A stretch of 64,000 bases of DNA. Origin: Candidatus Gastranaerophilales bacterium. Its GTDB lineage: Bacteria > Cyanobacteriota > Vampirovibrionia > Gastranaerophilales > Gastranaerophilaceae. Below are positions 1-9,032 of this stretch, in pieces. The translations under genes were made by a program, and so were the position numbers. The notes beneath the pieces are model-generated. The model was not told where the DNA came from, did not search any database, and was given only the letters and a program-made list of their open reading frames with translations. The stretch covers positions 29,727-93,726 of the forward strand of contig CANRMD010000002.1 of assembly GCA_947631645.1 (NCBI GenBank), given 5' to 3'. Positions within the stretch are counted from its first letter, which is position 1; every line of letters starts with the position of its first letter.

Positions 1-1
1 A

Positions 2-169
2 GAAACATTTAAAACTAATGAAAATATAATCATATTGCCGTATTCACGGGAAGAAATGGCGAAATTTCTCTGTGTGGACAGAAGTGCTCTTTCAAGAGAA
101 CTGTCAAGAATGCGTAATGACGGGATTTTAAAATTTAACAAAAATCATTTTGAGTTATTAAATAATTAA
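2..169 (+). CDS. Crp/Fnr-family regulator, C-terminal fragment
   Basis: Only the last 55 codons are in the window; the gene begins before base 1. The translated end contains YSREEMAKFLCVDRSALSRE followed by LSRMRNDGILKF, the helix-turn-helix pattern of Crp/Fnr regulators (PF13545 type), where the Ser-Arg-Glu-Leu recognition helix reads DNA. The effector domain is outside the window, so the signal it senses cannot be named. Its stop codon overlaps the stop codon of convergent dnaB by 4 bases. Confidence 0.8.
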   Translation, partial: ETFKTNENIIILPYSREEMAKFLCVDRSALSRELSRMRNDGILKFNKNHFELLNN

Positions 170-1533
170 AATTCCGTAGTTTTTGTAGGATTTTTAAATT
201 TGGTAATGCTGTCTTGGAACAACAGATTTATTACACCGACAGGGCCGTTTCTGTGTTTAGCTATAATAATTTCAGCTTTACCTTTATTATCAACATTATC
301 ACGGTTATAATATTCATCACGATAAATAAACATAACAATATCAGCATCTTGTTCTATAGCACCCGAATCTCTAAGGTCAGATAACATAGGACGTTTGTCG
401 TTTCTCGCTTCAACACCCCTTGAAAGCTGGGACAGTGCAATAATAGGTACATTTAACTCTCTTGCCAAACCTTTTAAAGAACGCGATATTGCTGAAATCT
501 GCTGGTTTCTGTCATTAGGGTTACCTCCGCCCTCCATAAGCTGTAAGTAATCTATAACAACAAGTCCTAAGTCTTTTTCTTCCATCATTAAACGTCTACA
601 CTTAGCTTTTATATCGGTAGCGGTTAAACCTGACGAATCATCTATATAAATTTTTGCATCGGATAATCTTGTCATGGCATCAACAAGTTTTTCCCAGTCT
701 TTTGGCTGCATATGCCCCGAAGTTATTCTTTGAGTATCAACTTCAGCTTCGGAACATAACATACGTTTAACCAATTGCTGTTTAGGCATTTCTAACGAAA
801 ATATAGCAACACCTTTTTTTGTTTTTAATGCAACATTTTGTGCTAAATTCAGAGCAAACGCCGTTTTTCCCATGGATGGACGTGCTGCAAGTATTATTAA
901 ATCAGATTTCTGCAGTCCTGAGGTTAAAGCATTTAAATCATAAAAACCTGTATCTACCCCAACTAAATCATCTTGGTTATTGTAACGCATCTCAATTTGT
1001 TCATAGCTTGCAACAACAAGGTCTTGAATAGGTACTAAATCTGTTGTATCCTTTTGGGCAGCAATATTAAATATCAATTTTTGAGCATTATCCAAGACTT
1101 CATCGGTTTCTTCATTTTCATAAGACATTGAAACAATCTCGGAACCTGCATTTATTAAAGCTCTTTTTATTTCTTTTTCCTGAATAATTTTTGCATAAAA
1201 CTCAATATTAGCGGTTGTGACTACATTCAAAGCCAAATCATTAATATAAGCTCTTCCGCCGGCATTTTCAAGCTCTTCTTTGTTTCTTAAATGCTCTGAA
1301 ACCGTAACTATATCAATTGGTTCATTTTTTCTGAACAATTCAAGCACAGCTTCAAAAATTATTTTATGCGACGGTTTATAAAAACTTTCAGGCTTTAAAA
1401 ATTCAACTATACGACCTAAAGATTGAGGATTAACAAGCACTGCACCAAGGACGGCTTCTTCTGCCTCAATACTTTGCGGCATCATTTTAAGCATGCCTGA
1501 ATCGGGTTGTTTTACAACTCTTGTTGCCACCAT
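166..1533 (-). CDS. dnaB: Replicative DNA helicase DnaB
   Basis: Hexameric 5'-3' helicase that unwinds DNA ahead of the replisome. The 455 residues are the usual family length. The N-terminal DnaB domain (about 20-120, beginning PQSIEAEEAVLGA) is followed by a RecA-like motor with Walker A ARPSMGKTA at 217-225, FSLEMP after it and the Walker B stretch VIDYLQL. No intein is present. GGAGGA abuts the ATG, so initiation may really be at the GTG second codon or a nearby Met; the difference is small. It lies downstream of the coiled-coil gene and coaD on the same strand and is probably cotranscribed with them. Confidence 0.97.
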   Translation of the reverse strand: MVATRVVKQPDSGMLKMMPQSIEAEEAVLGAVLVNPQSLGRIVEFLKPESFYKPSHKIIFEAVLELFRKNEPIDIVTVSEHLRNKEELENAGGRAYINDLALNVVTTANIEFYAKIIQEKEIKRALINAGSEIVSMSYENEETDEVLDNAQKLIFNIAAQKDTTDLVPIQDLVVASYEQIEMRYNNQDDLVGVDTGFYDLNALTSGLQKSDLIILAARPSMGKTAFALNLAQNVALKTKKGVAIFSLEMPKQQLVKRMLCSEAEVDTQRITSGHMQPKDWEKLVDAMTRLSDAKIYIDDSSGLTATDIKAKCRRLMMEEKDLGLVVIDYLQLMEGGGNPNDRNQQISAISRSLKGLARELNVPIIALSQLSRGVEARNDKRPMLSDLRDSGAIEQDADIVMFIYRDEYYNRDNVDNKGKAEIIIAKHRNGPVGVINLLFQDSITKFKNPTKTTEF

Positions 1534-1547
1534 TCCTCCAAGTTATT

Positions 1548-2144
1548 TTATTGTTCCGCAAAAGCTTTTGCAGCTTCTTGTTCTTGAACAATTTCATTCG
1601 GTTTGTTTTTTTGTTGAGCTAAATAATCCTGACCGCGTCTTACTTCACCAATACTTCTTTCCAAACTGCCTATTGTTTGTTGAATATCACGTTCTAAAGT
1701 ATTTAAAACTTTTTCCGCATAATTTTGTGCACCCTCTCTTGTCTGCATTGCTTCCTGATATGCACTTCTCCTTAAAGCATCTGCTTCTTCTGCGGCCTTA
1801 TTTTTCATTTCTTCACAGTTTTCTTTAACCTGCTCTTGAATTTTAGCAGCCTTTTCTCTTACTGCCCTGATTAATTCAGATTCGCTTAAAATATTTGCTG
1901 CAGTATTTTGTGCTTCACTTATTATTCTGTCTGCTCTGCTTTGAGCTTCCATATAAATATCGTCACGTCGTTTAAGAATCATTTCCGCTGTTTTTATTTC
2001 TTCCGGAAGTATAGCTCTTATTTTGCTCAATATATCCTGAATATCATCGGTATTCATAAATAAGCAGTAACTTCCTACGTGGAATTTATTATCAAGCATT
2101 TCATCAGCTTCATCTATTAAATGAGTAATTCTTAACTCTGTCAT
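1548..2144 (-). CDS. Coiled-coil protein, DivIVA/ATP-synthase-b-like, between coaD and dnaB
   Basis: 198 residues, almost entirely helical. Residues about 55-180 are a long Ala/Glu/Arg-rich coiled coil (for example EAQSRADRIISEAQ) of the type seen in DivIVA-like and F-ATPase b-like proteins. There is no signal peptide or membrane segment, so it should be cytoplasmic. AAAGG precedes the ATG at good spacing. It starts 4 bases after coaD and ends 14 bases before dnaB, so the three look like one operon. Function is not known from sequence; a structural role in division or chromosome organisation is possible but unproven. Confidence 0.8.
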   Translation of the reverse strand: MTELRITHLIDEADEMLDNKFHVGSYCLFMNTDDIQDILSKIRAILPEEIKTAEMILKRRDDIYMEAQSRADRIISEAQNTAANILSESELIRAVREKAAKIQEQVKENCEEMKNKAAEEADALRRSAYQEAMQTREGAQNYAEKVLNTLERDIQQTIGSLERSIGEVRRGQDYLAQQKNKPNEIVQEQEAAKAFAEQ

Positions 2145-2148
2145 GACT

Positions 2149-2631
2149 TTAACCTTTCGTATATTTTAATTCTAAATATTTTGCAACAGGTTCGGGGACA
2201 AATTTTGATACATCACCTTTCATTAAAGCTATTTCTCTAACCGTTCCCGAGGATATAAAATTATATTTCGGCTTTGTTATAAGGAAAACAGTATGTATAT
2301 CAGAACATAATGCACTGTTTGCCTGAGATAACTGCATCTCATATTCAAAATCAGAAACCGCTCTGAGCCCTCTTATAAGTACATTAGCGTTTTTCTTTTT
2401 TGCATATTCGATTGTAAGCCCGTCAAAGCTGTCTACTTCAACGTTTTTTAAATCTTTACAAGATTCTTTTATTAACGTAAGTCTGTCCTCAAGCGGTAAA
2501 AAACTCTTTTTGTTTAAATTAACCGATACAACTATTATTACTTTGTCGAAAATATCACCCGCTCTTTTTAGAACATCTAAATGTCCTTTTGTTATCGGAT
2601 CAAAACTTCCGGGGTATATAGCTGTTCTCAA
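2149..2631 (-). CDS. coaD: Pantetheine-phosphate adenylyltransferase CoaD
   Basis: Transfers AMP from ATP to 4'-phosphopantetheine, the penultimate step of coenzyme A synthesis. Visible motifs are YPGSFDPITKGH (nucleotidyltransferase GxFDPxxxGH), RGLRAVSDFEYE and FISSGTVRE near the C-terminus, all standard for CoaD. The frame is open to an ATG at 2652, but that codon has no ribosome-binding site. A TTG at 2631 has AGAGG nine bases upstream and gives the usual 160-residue protein starting (M)RTAIYPGSFDP. I therefore prefer 2631, with 2652 as the alternative. Confidence 0.93.
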   Translation of the reverse strand: MRTAIYPGSFDPITKGHLDVLKRAGDIFDKVIIVVSVNLNKKSFLPLEDRLTLIKESCKDLKNVEVDSFDGLTIEYAKKKNANVLIRGLRAVSDFEYEMQLSQANSALCSDIHTVFLITKPKYNFISSGTVREIALMKGDVSKFVPEPVAKYLELKYTKG

Positions 2632-2665
2632 GGTTTTAACCTCTTTTGTCATGACTTACATGATA

Positions 2666-2671
2666 ATTATA
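2666..2671 (-). promoter_or_regulatory. Candidate -10 box for coaD operon
   Basis: On the minus strand the sequence reads TATAAT at 2671-2666. Transcription would begin near 2659, leaving a leader of about 28 bases before the TTG start of coaD but only about 7 before the ATG. No good -35 hexamer is seen 16-18 bases upstream, so the call rests on the -10 alone. Confidence 0.4.
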
Positions 2672-2735
2672 TTGCAAGCATGGTTTTAGGATTATTTACA
2701 ACTTACAAATATTTATGAATATTTACAAAAATTTT

Positions 2736-4334
2736 TTACGGATTGTATCTTGTAAATTTTTCATCAAAATAATAGTGAATACAGTTTTTACCGTTTTCTT
2801 TAGAAACATATAAAGCTTTATCCGCCCAGTCAATCAATTCCTTTATATCTTCGGCGGCATTCGGGAATTCTGCTATACCGATGCTGACAGTCGGACGAAT
2901 AATTGTTTGTTCATCAACCTTTACTTCGATTTCACTGATTTTTTGTCTTAATCTTTCGGCAATTGTAACCGAATTTAAAACCGGTGTTTCAGGCAAAATT
3001 ATAGTAAATTCTTCACCGCCGTATCTTGCGGGAATATCAACATGCCTGATTGTTTTCTGTATTGTTGAGGCTATTTCTTTTAATACCATATCACCGACTA
3101 AGTGTCCGTATGTATCATTTACGTGTTTAAAATTATCTATATCCATCATTATTATGGATAAAACATGGTGATATCTTTGAACTCTTTTAATTTCTGATTC
3201 CAATAAGAAATAGAAATGTCTGTGAATATATAACTTGGTCAAGCCGTCTTTTGTAGCAAGTTCATATAATTGAGCATTATCAACAGCAATAGCAGCCTGA
3301 TTTGCCAAAGCTTCAACAAACTCTAAATCTTTTTTATTAAATAATTTGCCGTTCTTCTTATTGGTAATATTTATGATACCAATGCACTCCCCTTTTGCAA
3401 TCAAAGGAACACAAATTAGAGAAGAAACATTATTGGAATTTTCAAATTGCTGATTAAATCTCGGGTCTTGTCCGCCGAGGTTTGTAATTATAGATTTTTT
3501 CTCGGTGAATACTTTACCGGCTATACCGCTTTCAGGCTTCATTTTTTGACATTCTACAATACCGTTATTAATGTCATCTTCATGCTTTTTATCTTTTAAA
3601 CCGTATACAACTTTAACTTGCAATGTATTATCAGACGGGTCATACAACATTAATGAGCCCTTTTCCGCGTTTACCGTTTCGATTGCTTTATCCAATATTA
3701 CGCTTATAAGTCTTTTTAAATCATCAATAAAGTTAACCGCTTGCGAAATATTGTATAATATTGATAAATTATGCAATGTTTTATTAAGCTCTGTTATTCT
3801 TGTTTCTTGTTCCTTTGTTCTGATAAATTTTTTCAAAATCGGATCAATACAACTAAATACCTGATTAATATATTTTAAATCTTCCTGAGTAAATTCACTG
3901 TCATCTTCTTTTGAGCTTATAGAACAAACACAATACGGTCTATGGTCATTATAAAAAACTTTTAAATAAACACTTTGAAGTTCATACAACTTATGTAAAT
4001 TCCAAAATGCTTTATACAAAGGACTTCCGTCCTGATTTACAACTTTTATTAATTCATCTGTTTCTTCTTGTAAAAATGGAGCATTATCTGCGTCAAATTC
4101 AAATTCCAAATCAGAATTTGTGACAATATTTTTTGTTTGAAAAATTCCGTTATTACATAAGAAAAATCTCATGTTTTTTAGATTTAATGATGATTTAACA
4201 AGGAAAGCTATTTTTGATAACAAATCTTCAACAGAACTTGATTGATTTGCAACCATATTTAAATCAAAAAGATTATGTAACTCCAATACATTCTTTTGTA
4301 AATTATATAATTTTTCAGCTAAATCTTGATTCAT
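2736..4334 (-). CDS. GAF-domain diguanylate cyclase
   Basis: 532-residue cytoplasmic signalling protein predicted to make cyclic di-GMP from two GTP. The N-terminal ~170 residues look like a divergent GAF-like sensor. A clearer GAF domain covers about 190-355 (AEKGSLMLYD, SGIAGKVF, SSLICVPLIAKGECIGII). The GGDEF domain covers about 365-520, with metal-binding MMDIDNFKHVND and the active-site loop GGEEF at 439-443. RHVD at 430-433 lies exactly five residues before GGEEF, as in the RxxD product-inhibition site. Both features predict an active, feedback-inhibited cyclase. No ligand can be named. The start has a close -10 box and no Shine-Dalgarno (see 4341-4346). Confidence 0.93.
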   Translation of the reverse strand: MNQDLAEKLYNLQKNVLELHNLFDLNMVANQSSSVEDLLSKIAFLVKSSLNLKNMRFFLCNNGIFQTKNIVTNSDLEFEFDADNAPFLQEETDELIKVVNQDGSPLYKAFWNLHKLYELQSVYLKVFYNDHRPYCVCSISSKEDDSEFTQEDLKYINQVFSCIDPILKKFIRTKEQETRITELNKTLHNLSILYNISQAVNFIDDLKRLISVILDKAIETVNAEKGSLMLYDPSDNTLQVKVVYGLKDKKHEDDINNGIVECQKMKPESGIAGKVFTEKKSIITNLGGQDPRFNQQFENSNNVSSLICVPLIAKGECIGIINITNKKNGKLFNKKDLEFVEALANQAAIAVDNAQLYELATKDGLTKLYIHRHFYFLLESEIKRVQRYHHVLSIIMMDIDNFKHVNDTYGHLVGDMVLKEIASTIQKTIRHVDIPARYGGEEFTIILPETPVLNSVTIAERLRQKISEIEVKVDEQTIIRPTVSIGIAEFPNAAEDIKELIDWADKALYVSKENGKNCIHYYFDEKFTRYNP

Positions 4335-4340
4335 AACTTC

Positions 4341-4346
4341 ATTATA
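4341..4346 (-). promoter_or_regulatory. -10 box six bases before the cyclase ATG
   Basis: The minus strand reads TATAAT, then six bases (GAAGTT), then the ATG of the GAF-GGDEF gene. Standard spacing would put the transcription start at or next to the A of the ATG, so this could be a leaderless mRNA. There is no Shine-Dalgarno motif in the six bases. The -35 position (AAGTCA) is poor. Confidence 0.45.
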
Positions 4347-4357
4347 CTATAAAAAAA

Positions 4358-4669
4358 CTATTTTGACTTATGATTATTATTTTTATTATCAATTACAGAT
4401 AAAAGCAATGATGATACTAACATCACCGGCAGAAAAAATGATTTAAAGTTATTTGCAAGAGACGTTTTCATAGGAATTTTTGCACTCTTATAATCAACAA
4501 AAGACCATAACCCCGTTAAAGCCAACAGCATGGGTGCTGATTGTACAGAGTGTTTAACAAAACTATCCGCATATGATGCACCTTTTTTTATAACAGGATT
4601 TGAATTATTCTTTTTATTTTCTTCTTTTCCGTAAAAAGAAATATTATTCAATGATACTTTTTGTATCAT
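4358..4669 (-). CDS. Small hypothetical membrane protein with N-terminal ISFYGK motif
   Basis: 103 residues with a good GAGGAG ribosome-binding site before the ATG. The N-terminus reads VSLNNISFYGKEENKK. One or two hydrophobic segments follow (about 43-60, APMLLALTGLWSFV, and 78-94, FFLPVMLVSSLLLSVI). I do not recognise a family. The short Phe/Gly/Lys N-terminal motif resembles those of other hypothetical proteins here (20894-21208, 25291-26343). It sits between ribD and the cyclase on the same strand. Confidence 0.65.
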   Translation of the reverse strand: MIQKVSLNNISFYGKEENKKNNSNPVIKKGASYADSFVKHSVQSAPMLLALTGLWSFVDYKSAKIPMKTSLANNFKSFFLPVMLVSSLLLSVIDNKNNNHKSK

Positions 4670-4683
4670 AAGTCTCCTCTGTT

Positions 4684-5778
4684 TTAACTTATAAATTTGC
4701 CGATAACCATTATATCGTTTTTTAGTTTTTTAGTCGATAGGAAAATTAAATTGTTACATTCCGCAATTTGACTCCTTACACAGCCTTGTGAAAAACTTGC
4801 GGCATCTTTATCTGAAAGTATTTTGGGTGCTATAAATTGTATTAATTTATCTGCTGATTTTGATTGAATTATTGAATTATTTATTTTTGCACCCGCTTCA
4901 ACAAGTATTGATCTTATTCCCTCTTGATATATAAGTTCTATTGCTTTATTTATGTCAATCTGCCCTTGCAATTGGGGGCATCTTATAATCTTTACATTTG
5001 AAGGATATCTGCTTTCTTTTTGTTTTGAGGTTTTTTCCGATGTTATTATAATAACTTTAGTACCGTCATTATCATATATTTTACTCATCGGGTCGGTTTT
5101 TAAATTGGTATCAAGAACTATTCTTACGGGATTTCTTCCTCCCCTGATACGGCAAGTCATAGTAGGATTATCTTTTATAACTGTGTTAGAACCTGTTAAA
5201 ATGGCATCGTACTTATTCCTTAACTTGTGTACTTCTTTTCTTGAGGTTTCATCGGTTATCCATTTTGAATTGCCGTCTCTTGTTGCGGTTTTACCGTCCA
5301 GAGTTGTTGCCGTTTTAATTGTTATAAAAGGTTTTGAATAGAGTTGATTTTTAATAAATATTTCATTTAATTCTTTACATTCATCTTCTAAAATACCTGT
5401 TATAACCTCAATACCCGCATCATGAAGTTTTTTTATGCCATTCCCCGATACAATAGGGTTTGGGTCAACCATGCCTATTATAACCCGTTTTATTCCCTTT
5501 TCAATAATAAAATCAGCACAAGGCGGAGTTTTTCCGAAATGCGAGCATGGCTCTAAATTTACTATTATTGATTTTCCTTTTAAATCTTCTTTTGCCGATA
5601 ATATCGCATTACGCTCGGCATGGTTTTGTCCGTAGCGTTCATGCCTGCCTTGAGCAATTATTCTGAAATTATCATCAAATATTATTGCACCGACTAACGG
5701 ATTAGGACTGACATGCCCCTCACTTTTTTTTGCAAGAGCTATACATTTTCGCATCAACCGTTCGTATTGTCTTTGCAT
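4684..5778 (-). CDS. ribD: Bifunctional riboflavin biosynthesis deaminase/reductase RibD
   Basis: Catalyses the deaminase and reductase steps that turn the GTP cyclohydrolase II product into 5-amino-6-ribitylamino-uracil phosphate. The N-terminal deaminase carries the zinc site HAE at 53-55 with C78 and C87 (EPCSHFGKTPPC). The C-terminal reductase begins near 150 with TTLDGKTA and contains RDGNSKWITD. At 364 residues it is full length. AAAGG lies seven bases before the ATG at 5778, which overlaps the end of the upstream gene by 25 bases. No other riboflavin gene is in the window. Confidence 0.96.
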   Translation of the reverse strand: MQRQYERLMRKCIALAKKSEGHVSPNPLVGAIIFDDNFRIIAQGRHERYGQNHAERNAILSAKEDLKGKSIIVNLEPCSHFGKTPPCADFIIEKGIKRVIIGMVDPNPIVSGNGIKKLHDAGIEVITGILEDECKELNEIFIKNQLYSKPFITIKTATTLDGKTATRDGNSKWITDETSRKEVHKLRNKYDAILTGSNTVIKDNPTMTCRIRGGRNPVRIVLDTNLKTDPMSKIYDNDGTKVIIITSEKTSKQKESRYPSNVKIIRCPQLQGQIDINKAIELIYQEGIRSILVEAGAKINNSIIQSKSADKLIQFIAPKILSDKDAASFSQGCVRSQIAECNNLIFLSTKKLKNDIMVIGKFIS

Positions 5779-6380
5779 TTTTCAACCTTTTTATAAAAAG
5801 CATCCGTAATTATTTGAGAATATTTTCCTTTTTCGTTAAATGATATAACTATTAAATTCTTTCCGTTTTCAAGCTCAGCTACACCTATAATACCTTCAAT
5901 ATCTTTCATTGGTAAATTAGAAATTGAAGCAGAAATTTTTACATACGGTATTTCCTGATTTATACCCTCCAAATTACCATGTTTTTCTACCTTAAGAGTA
6001 TCAAATTTAACCACTTTATGCTTATATTTTGCTCTTATTTCATCAATTTTTTGCTGAATATCTTTACTGTTAATATCTTTTTTTGTAAGGATGTCACCAT
6101 CTTTTGGCTCAATCATAACCATCTTTTGACCCGTAGCATTATGATCTGCCATAATCATTCTGTTTTTAAGAATTTTTAAATTCTTATCAATACTGTATTC
6201 ATCATCTATTTGTGATAAATCAATAACATCTTTTGTTTTATCAAGCATCTGTTCTTGAGAAGGGTTTTTATATTCATCAAGTTTATCCTTTAAATAATCA
6301 ATTGCCCCGAGATGTACAAGACCGAAAAATACCAAAACCGCAATAATTAACTTTATAATAAAACTAAGACAACCTTTCAT
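5754..6380 (-). CDS. Hypothetical membrane-anchored protein
   Basis: An ATG at 6380 has AGGAG seven bases upstream and is the likely start (208 residues); longer readings lack a ribosome-binding site. One N-terminal transmembrane helix (MKGCLSFIIKLIIAVLVFFG) is followed by a soluble region of about 180 residues, probably outside the cytoplasm. That region contains a charged DKLDEYKNPSQEQMLDKTKD stretch and a C-terminal part rich in beta strands (about 120-205). No family recognised. Its end overlaps ribD, so the two are translationally coupled. It is divergent from mutS across about 70 bases. Confidence 0.75.
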   Translation of the reverse strand: MKGCLSFIIKLIIAVLVFFGLVHLGAIDYLKDKLDEYKNPSQEQMLDKTKDVIDLSQIDDEYSIDKNLKILKNRMIMADHNATGQKMVMIEPKDGDILTKKDINSKDIQQKIDEIRAKYKHKVVKFDTLKVEKHGNLEGINQEIPYVKISASISNLPMKDIEGIIGVAELENGKNLIVISFNEKGKYSQIITDAFYKKVEKCKDNTNG

Positions 6381-6450
6381 TAAAACTCCTTTACTAAAAA
6401 TTGTGTTTTCGTTGAAATATACTAAAATTTGTAATACATTAAGTATAGCT

Positions 6451-9024
6451 ATGAAAAATGAAGAAATCAAGAATACAAACAGCAGCGATGTTGATTACAG
6501 CAAAGCAACTCCAATGTTCAGACAATTTTTGGACATAAAAAAGAAATACGGCAACATCGTTCTTTTATTCAGATTGGGCGATTTTTACGAGGGCTTTTTT
6601 GAAGATGCCATATTGTTTTCAAAAGAACTCGGTTTAACATTGACTCATAAAAACGGCGGAGATATAGGTAAAGTGCCTATGGCGGGTATTCCCGTTAAAT
6701 CATTAAACACTTATATACCAAAACTTTTAAATAAAAATTATAAAGTTGCTATATGTGAGCAAATGGAAAACCCCAAAGAAACAACCGATTTAGTTAAAAG
6801 AGATATAGTTAAAACAATTACTGCAGGCACTATAACGGAAATTAATCTGCTTGAGCCTACGGGAAATAACTATTTAGCTTCTGTTATTTGCCAAAATAAC
6901 ATCTACGGATTAGCTTATACGGATATATCCACAGGAGAATTTAAAATAACTCAGGGTTCTTTAGAAGAAATTTTATCGGAACTTGCCAGAATTAAACCCT
7001 CTGAAATTCTAACTCCGATTAAAAAACAAAAAATATTACCGTTTCAGATAGTTCCGGATGAAAAAATCGACTTACCTGATAAAATAACTTCTCTTTATCC
7101 TTGCACAAAAATGTGTTTATCTTCTTTTGATATAGATAATGCTCAAAGGAATATAAAAGAAATTTTTAAAGTAACATCACTTGAAGCATTTGGTTTTAGT
7201 GAATATAAAACAGCTTTTATGGCAGCAGGTGCCGTAATTGATTATATTATTGAAACTCAAAAGGGCATTTTGCCAAAATTCGATGTTATTCAGCCATATT
7301 CGGTTTCAGATTTTGTTTCAATAGACGCAAATACAAGACGAAATCTTGAATTAGTTGAAACCTCCCGCGATAAATCAAAATTCGGAAGTTTATATTGGGC
7401 AATTGATAAAGTTAAAACACCTATGGGTTCAAGACTTCTAAAATCATGGATAACTCAGCCCGTAAAAAACATTGAAGAAATTTCCAAACGTCAAAATGCG
7501 GTTGAAGAACTCATTAATATTACCGAAAACAGATTAAATCTTGCTTTTTTATTGGAAAAAGTATGCGATATTGAACGACTCGGAGTAAAAATCAGCAACA
7601 CAACAGCTAATCCGCGTGATTATCTCGCTTTAAGTGATACTTTCGCATTATTACCGGAATTGGGAAATATCTGTAATTCATTCCAAAGCGAATATTTGCG
7701 TTCATTATCAAGTAAAATGTCTGATTTGGTTGAATTCGGTTCCATAATTAAACGAACAATAAAAGAAGACGCCCCCGCGAATACAAAAGACGGCGGTTTT
7801 ATTAACGATAATGTTAACAGCGATTTAGACTATTATAAAGATTTACTTTCGGGCGGTGAAGAATGGCTTAAAAACTTTGAAGCTCAACAAAAAGAAATTA
7901 CGGGGATTAAAAATCTCAGAGTAGGATACAATAAAAACTTCGGCTACTTTATTGAAATTACTAAATCTAATATTAATCAAGTTCCGTTAAATTACATCAG
8001 AAAGCAAACCTTAACAAATGTTGAAAGATTTATGACGGAAGAATTGAAAAAACACGAGAATGACGTATATTCCGCTCAATACAAATCTGTTGAACTTGAA
8101 CAAAAAATCTTCAATGATATGAGTGAATATGCAAAAGAATTTGTTGATTTAATTAAAGAAACCGCTCATTTTATAGCAAGACTTGACGTTCTTTTATCTT
8201 TTGCATTAACGGCAATAGAATCTAATTACGTAAAACCTGAGGTTGTTGACTCTCAAGAGTTATACATAAAAGACGGCAGACATCCCGTTGTAGAGAAAAT
8301 TCTGCCCATGGGTCAATATGTTCCCAATGATTTAAAGCTTATAGCTGATATTCATAATTATGAAGACACTCAGTTTATGATACTTACAGGTCCGAATATG
8401 GCGGGAAAATCTACCTATATGAGGCAAAATGCTCTAATAGTTCTTTTGGCTCAAATCGGCTCTTTTGTACCGGCTTCTTATGCAAGAATTGGTATCGTGG
8501 ACAAAATATTTACAAGAGTAGGTGCGGTTGATGATTTGTCGTTAGGTCAATCAACTTTTATGGTAGAGATGAATGAAACAGCTTATATTTTAAACTCTGC
8601 TACCGAAAAAAGTCTTATTCTTCTTGACGAAATAGGAAGAGGTACATCAACTTATGACGGAGTCGCCATTGCTTGGTCGGTTGCAGAATACATTGCTACA
8701 AAAATTAAAGCAAGAACTATTTTTGCAACTCACTACCACGAATTAAATGTTATGCCTAAAACCATTGAACAGATTAAAAATTATAGAATTACACTTTCTG
8801 AAGAAAACGGTCAAATTCAATTTTTAAGAAAAGTTGTAGAAGGTTCAGCCAGCAAAAGTTACGGTATCCAAGTTGCTAAAATGGCAGGATTGCCTGATTG
8901 TGTTGTTTCTAAAGCTCAAAATCTCATGAACAAAATGCAGAAAAATTACTCTAAAGACTTATCAGGGAAAAAATCCAAATCTAACATGCCTGATGTTCCG
9001 CAATTAACTTTATCTTTTGATTAG
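6451..9024 (+). CDS. mutS: DNA mismatch repair protein MutS
   Basis: Recognises mismatches and small loops and recruits the repair machinery. The ATG at 6451 gives 857 residues beginning MKNEEIKNTN; an upstream GTG at 6403 is possible but has no ribosome-binding site (neither start has a good one). The mismatch-reading Phe-x-Glu is in GDFYEGF near residue 48. The C-terminal ABC ATPase has Walker A TGPNMAGKSTYMRQ, STFMVEMNE and Walker B LLDEIGRGTSTYDG. Length and order fit MutS1 rather than MutS2: no Smr domain is present. mutL is not in the window. Confidence 0.96.
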   Translation: MKNEEIKNTNSSDVDYSKATPMFRQFLDIKKKYGNIVLLFRLGDFYEGFFEDAILFSKELGLTLTHKNGGDIGKVPMAGIPVKSLNTYIPKLLNKNYKVAICEQMENPKETTDLVKRDIVKTITAGTITEINLLEPTGNNYLASVICQNNIYGLAYTDISTGEFKITQGSLEEILSELARIKPSEILTPIKKQKILPFQIVPDEKIDLPDKITSLYPCTKMCLSSFDIDNAQRNIKEIFKVTSLEAFGFSEYKTAFMAAGAVIDYIIETQKGILPKFDVIQPYSVSDFVSIDANTRRNLELVETSRDKSKFGSLYWAIDKVKTPMGSRLLKSWITQPVKNIEEISKRQNAVEELINITENRLNLAFLLEKVCDIERLGVKISNTTANPRDYLALSDTFALLPELGNICNSFQSEYLRSLSSKMSDLVEFGSIIKRTIKEDAPANTKDGGFINDNVNSDLDYYKDLLSGGEEWLKNFEAQQKEITGIKNLRVGYNKNFGYFIEITKSNINQVPLNYIRKQTLTNVERFMTEELKKHENDVYSAQYKSVELEQKIFNDMSEYAKEFVDLIKETAHFIARLDVLLSFALTAIESNYVKPEVVDSQELYIKDGRHPVVEKILPMGQYVPNDLKLIADIHNYEDTQFMILTGPNMAGKSTYMRQNALIVLLAQIGSFVPASYARIGIVDKIFTRVGAVDDLSLGQSTFMVEMNETAYILNSATEKSLILLDEIGRGTSTYDGVAIAWSVAEYIATKIKARTIFATHYHELNVMPKTIEQIKNYRITLSEENGQIQFLRKVVEGSASKSYGIQVAKMAGLPDCVVSKAQNLMNKMQKNYSKDLSGKKSKSNMPDVPQLTLSFD

Positions 9025-9032
9025 AGGTTTTT

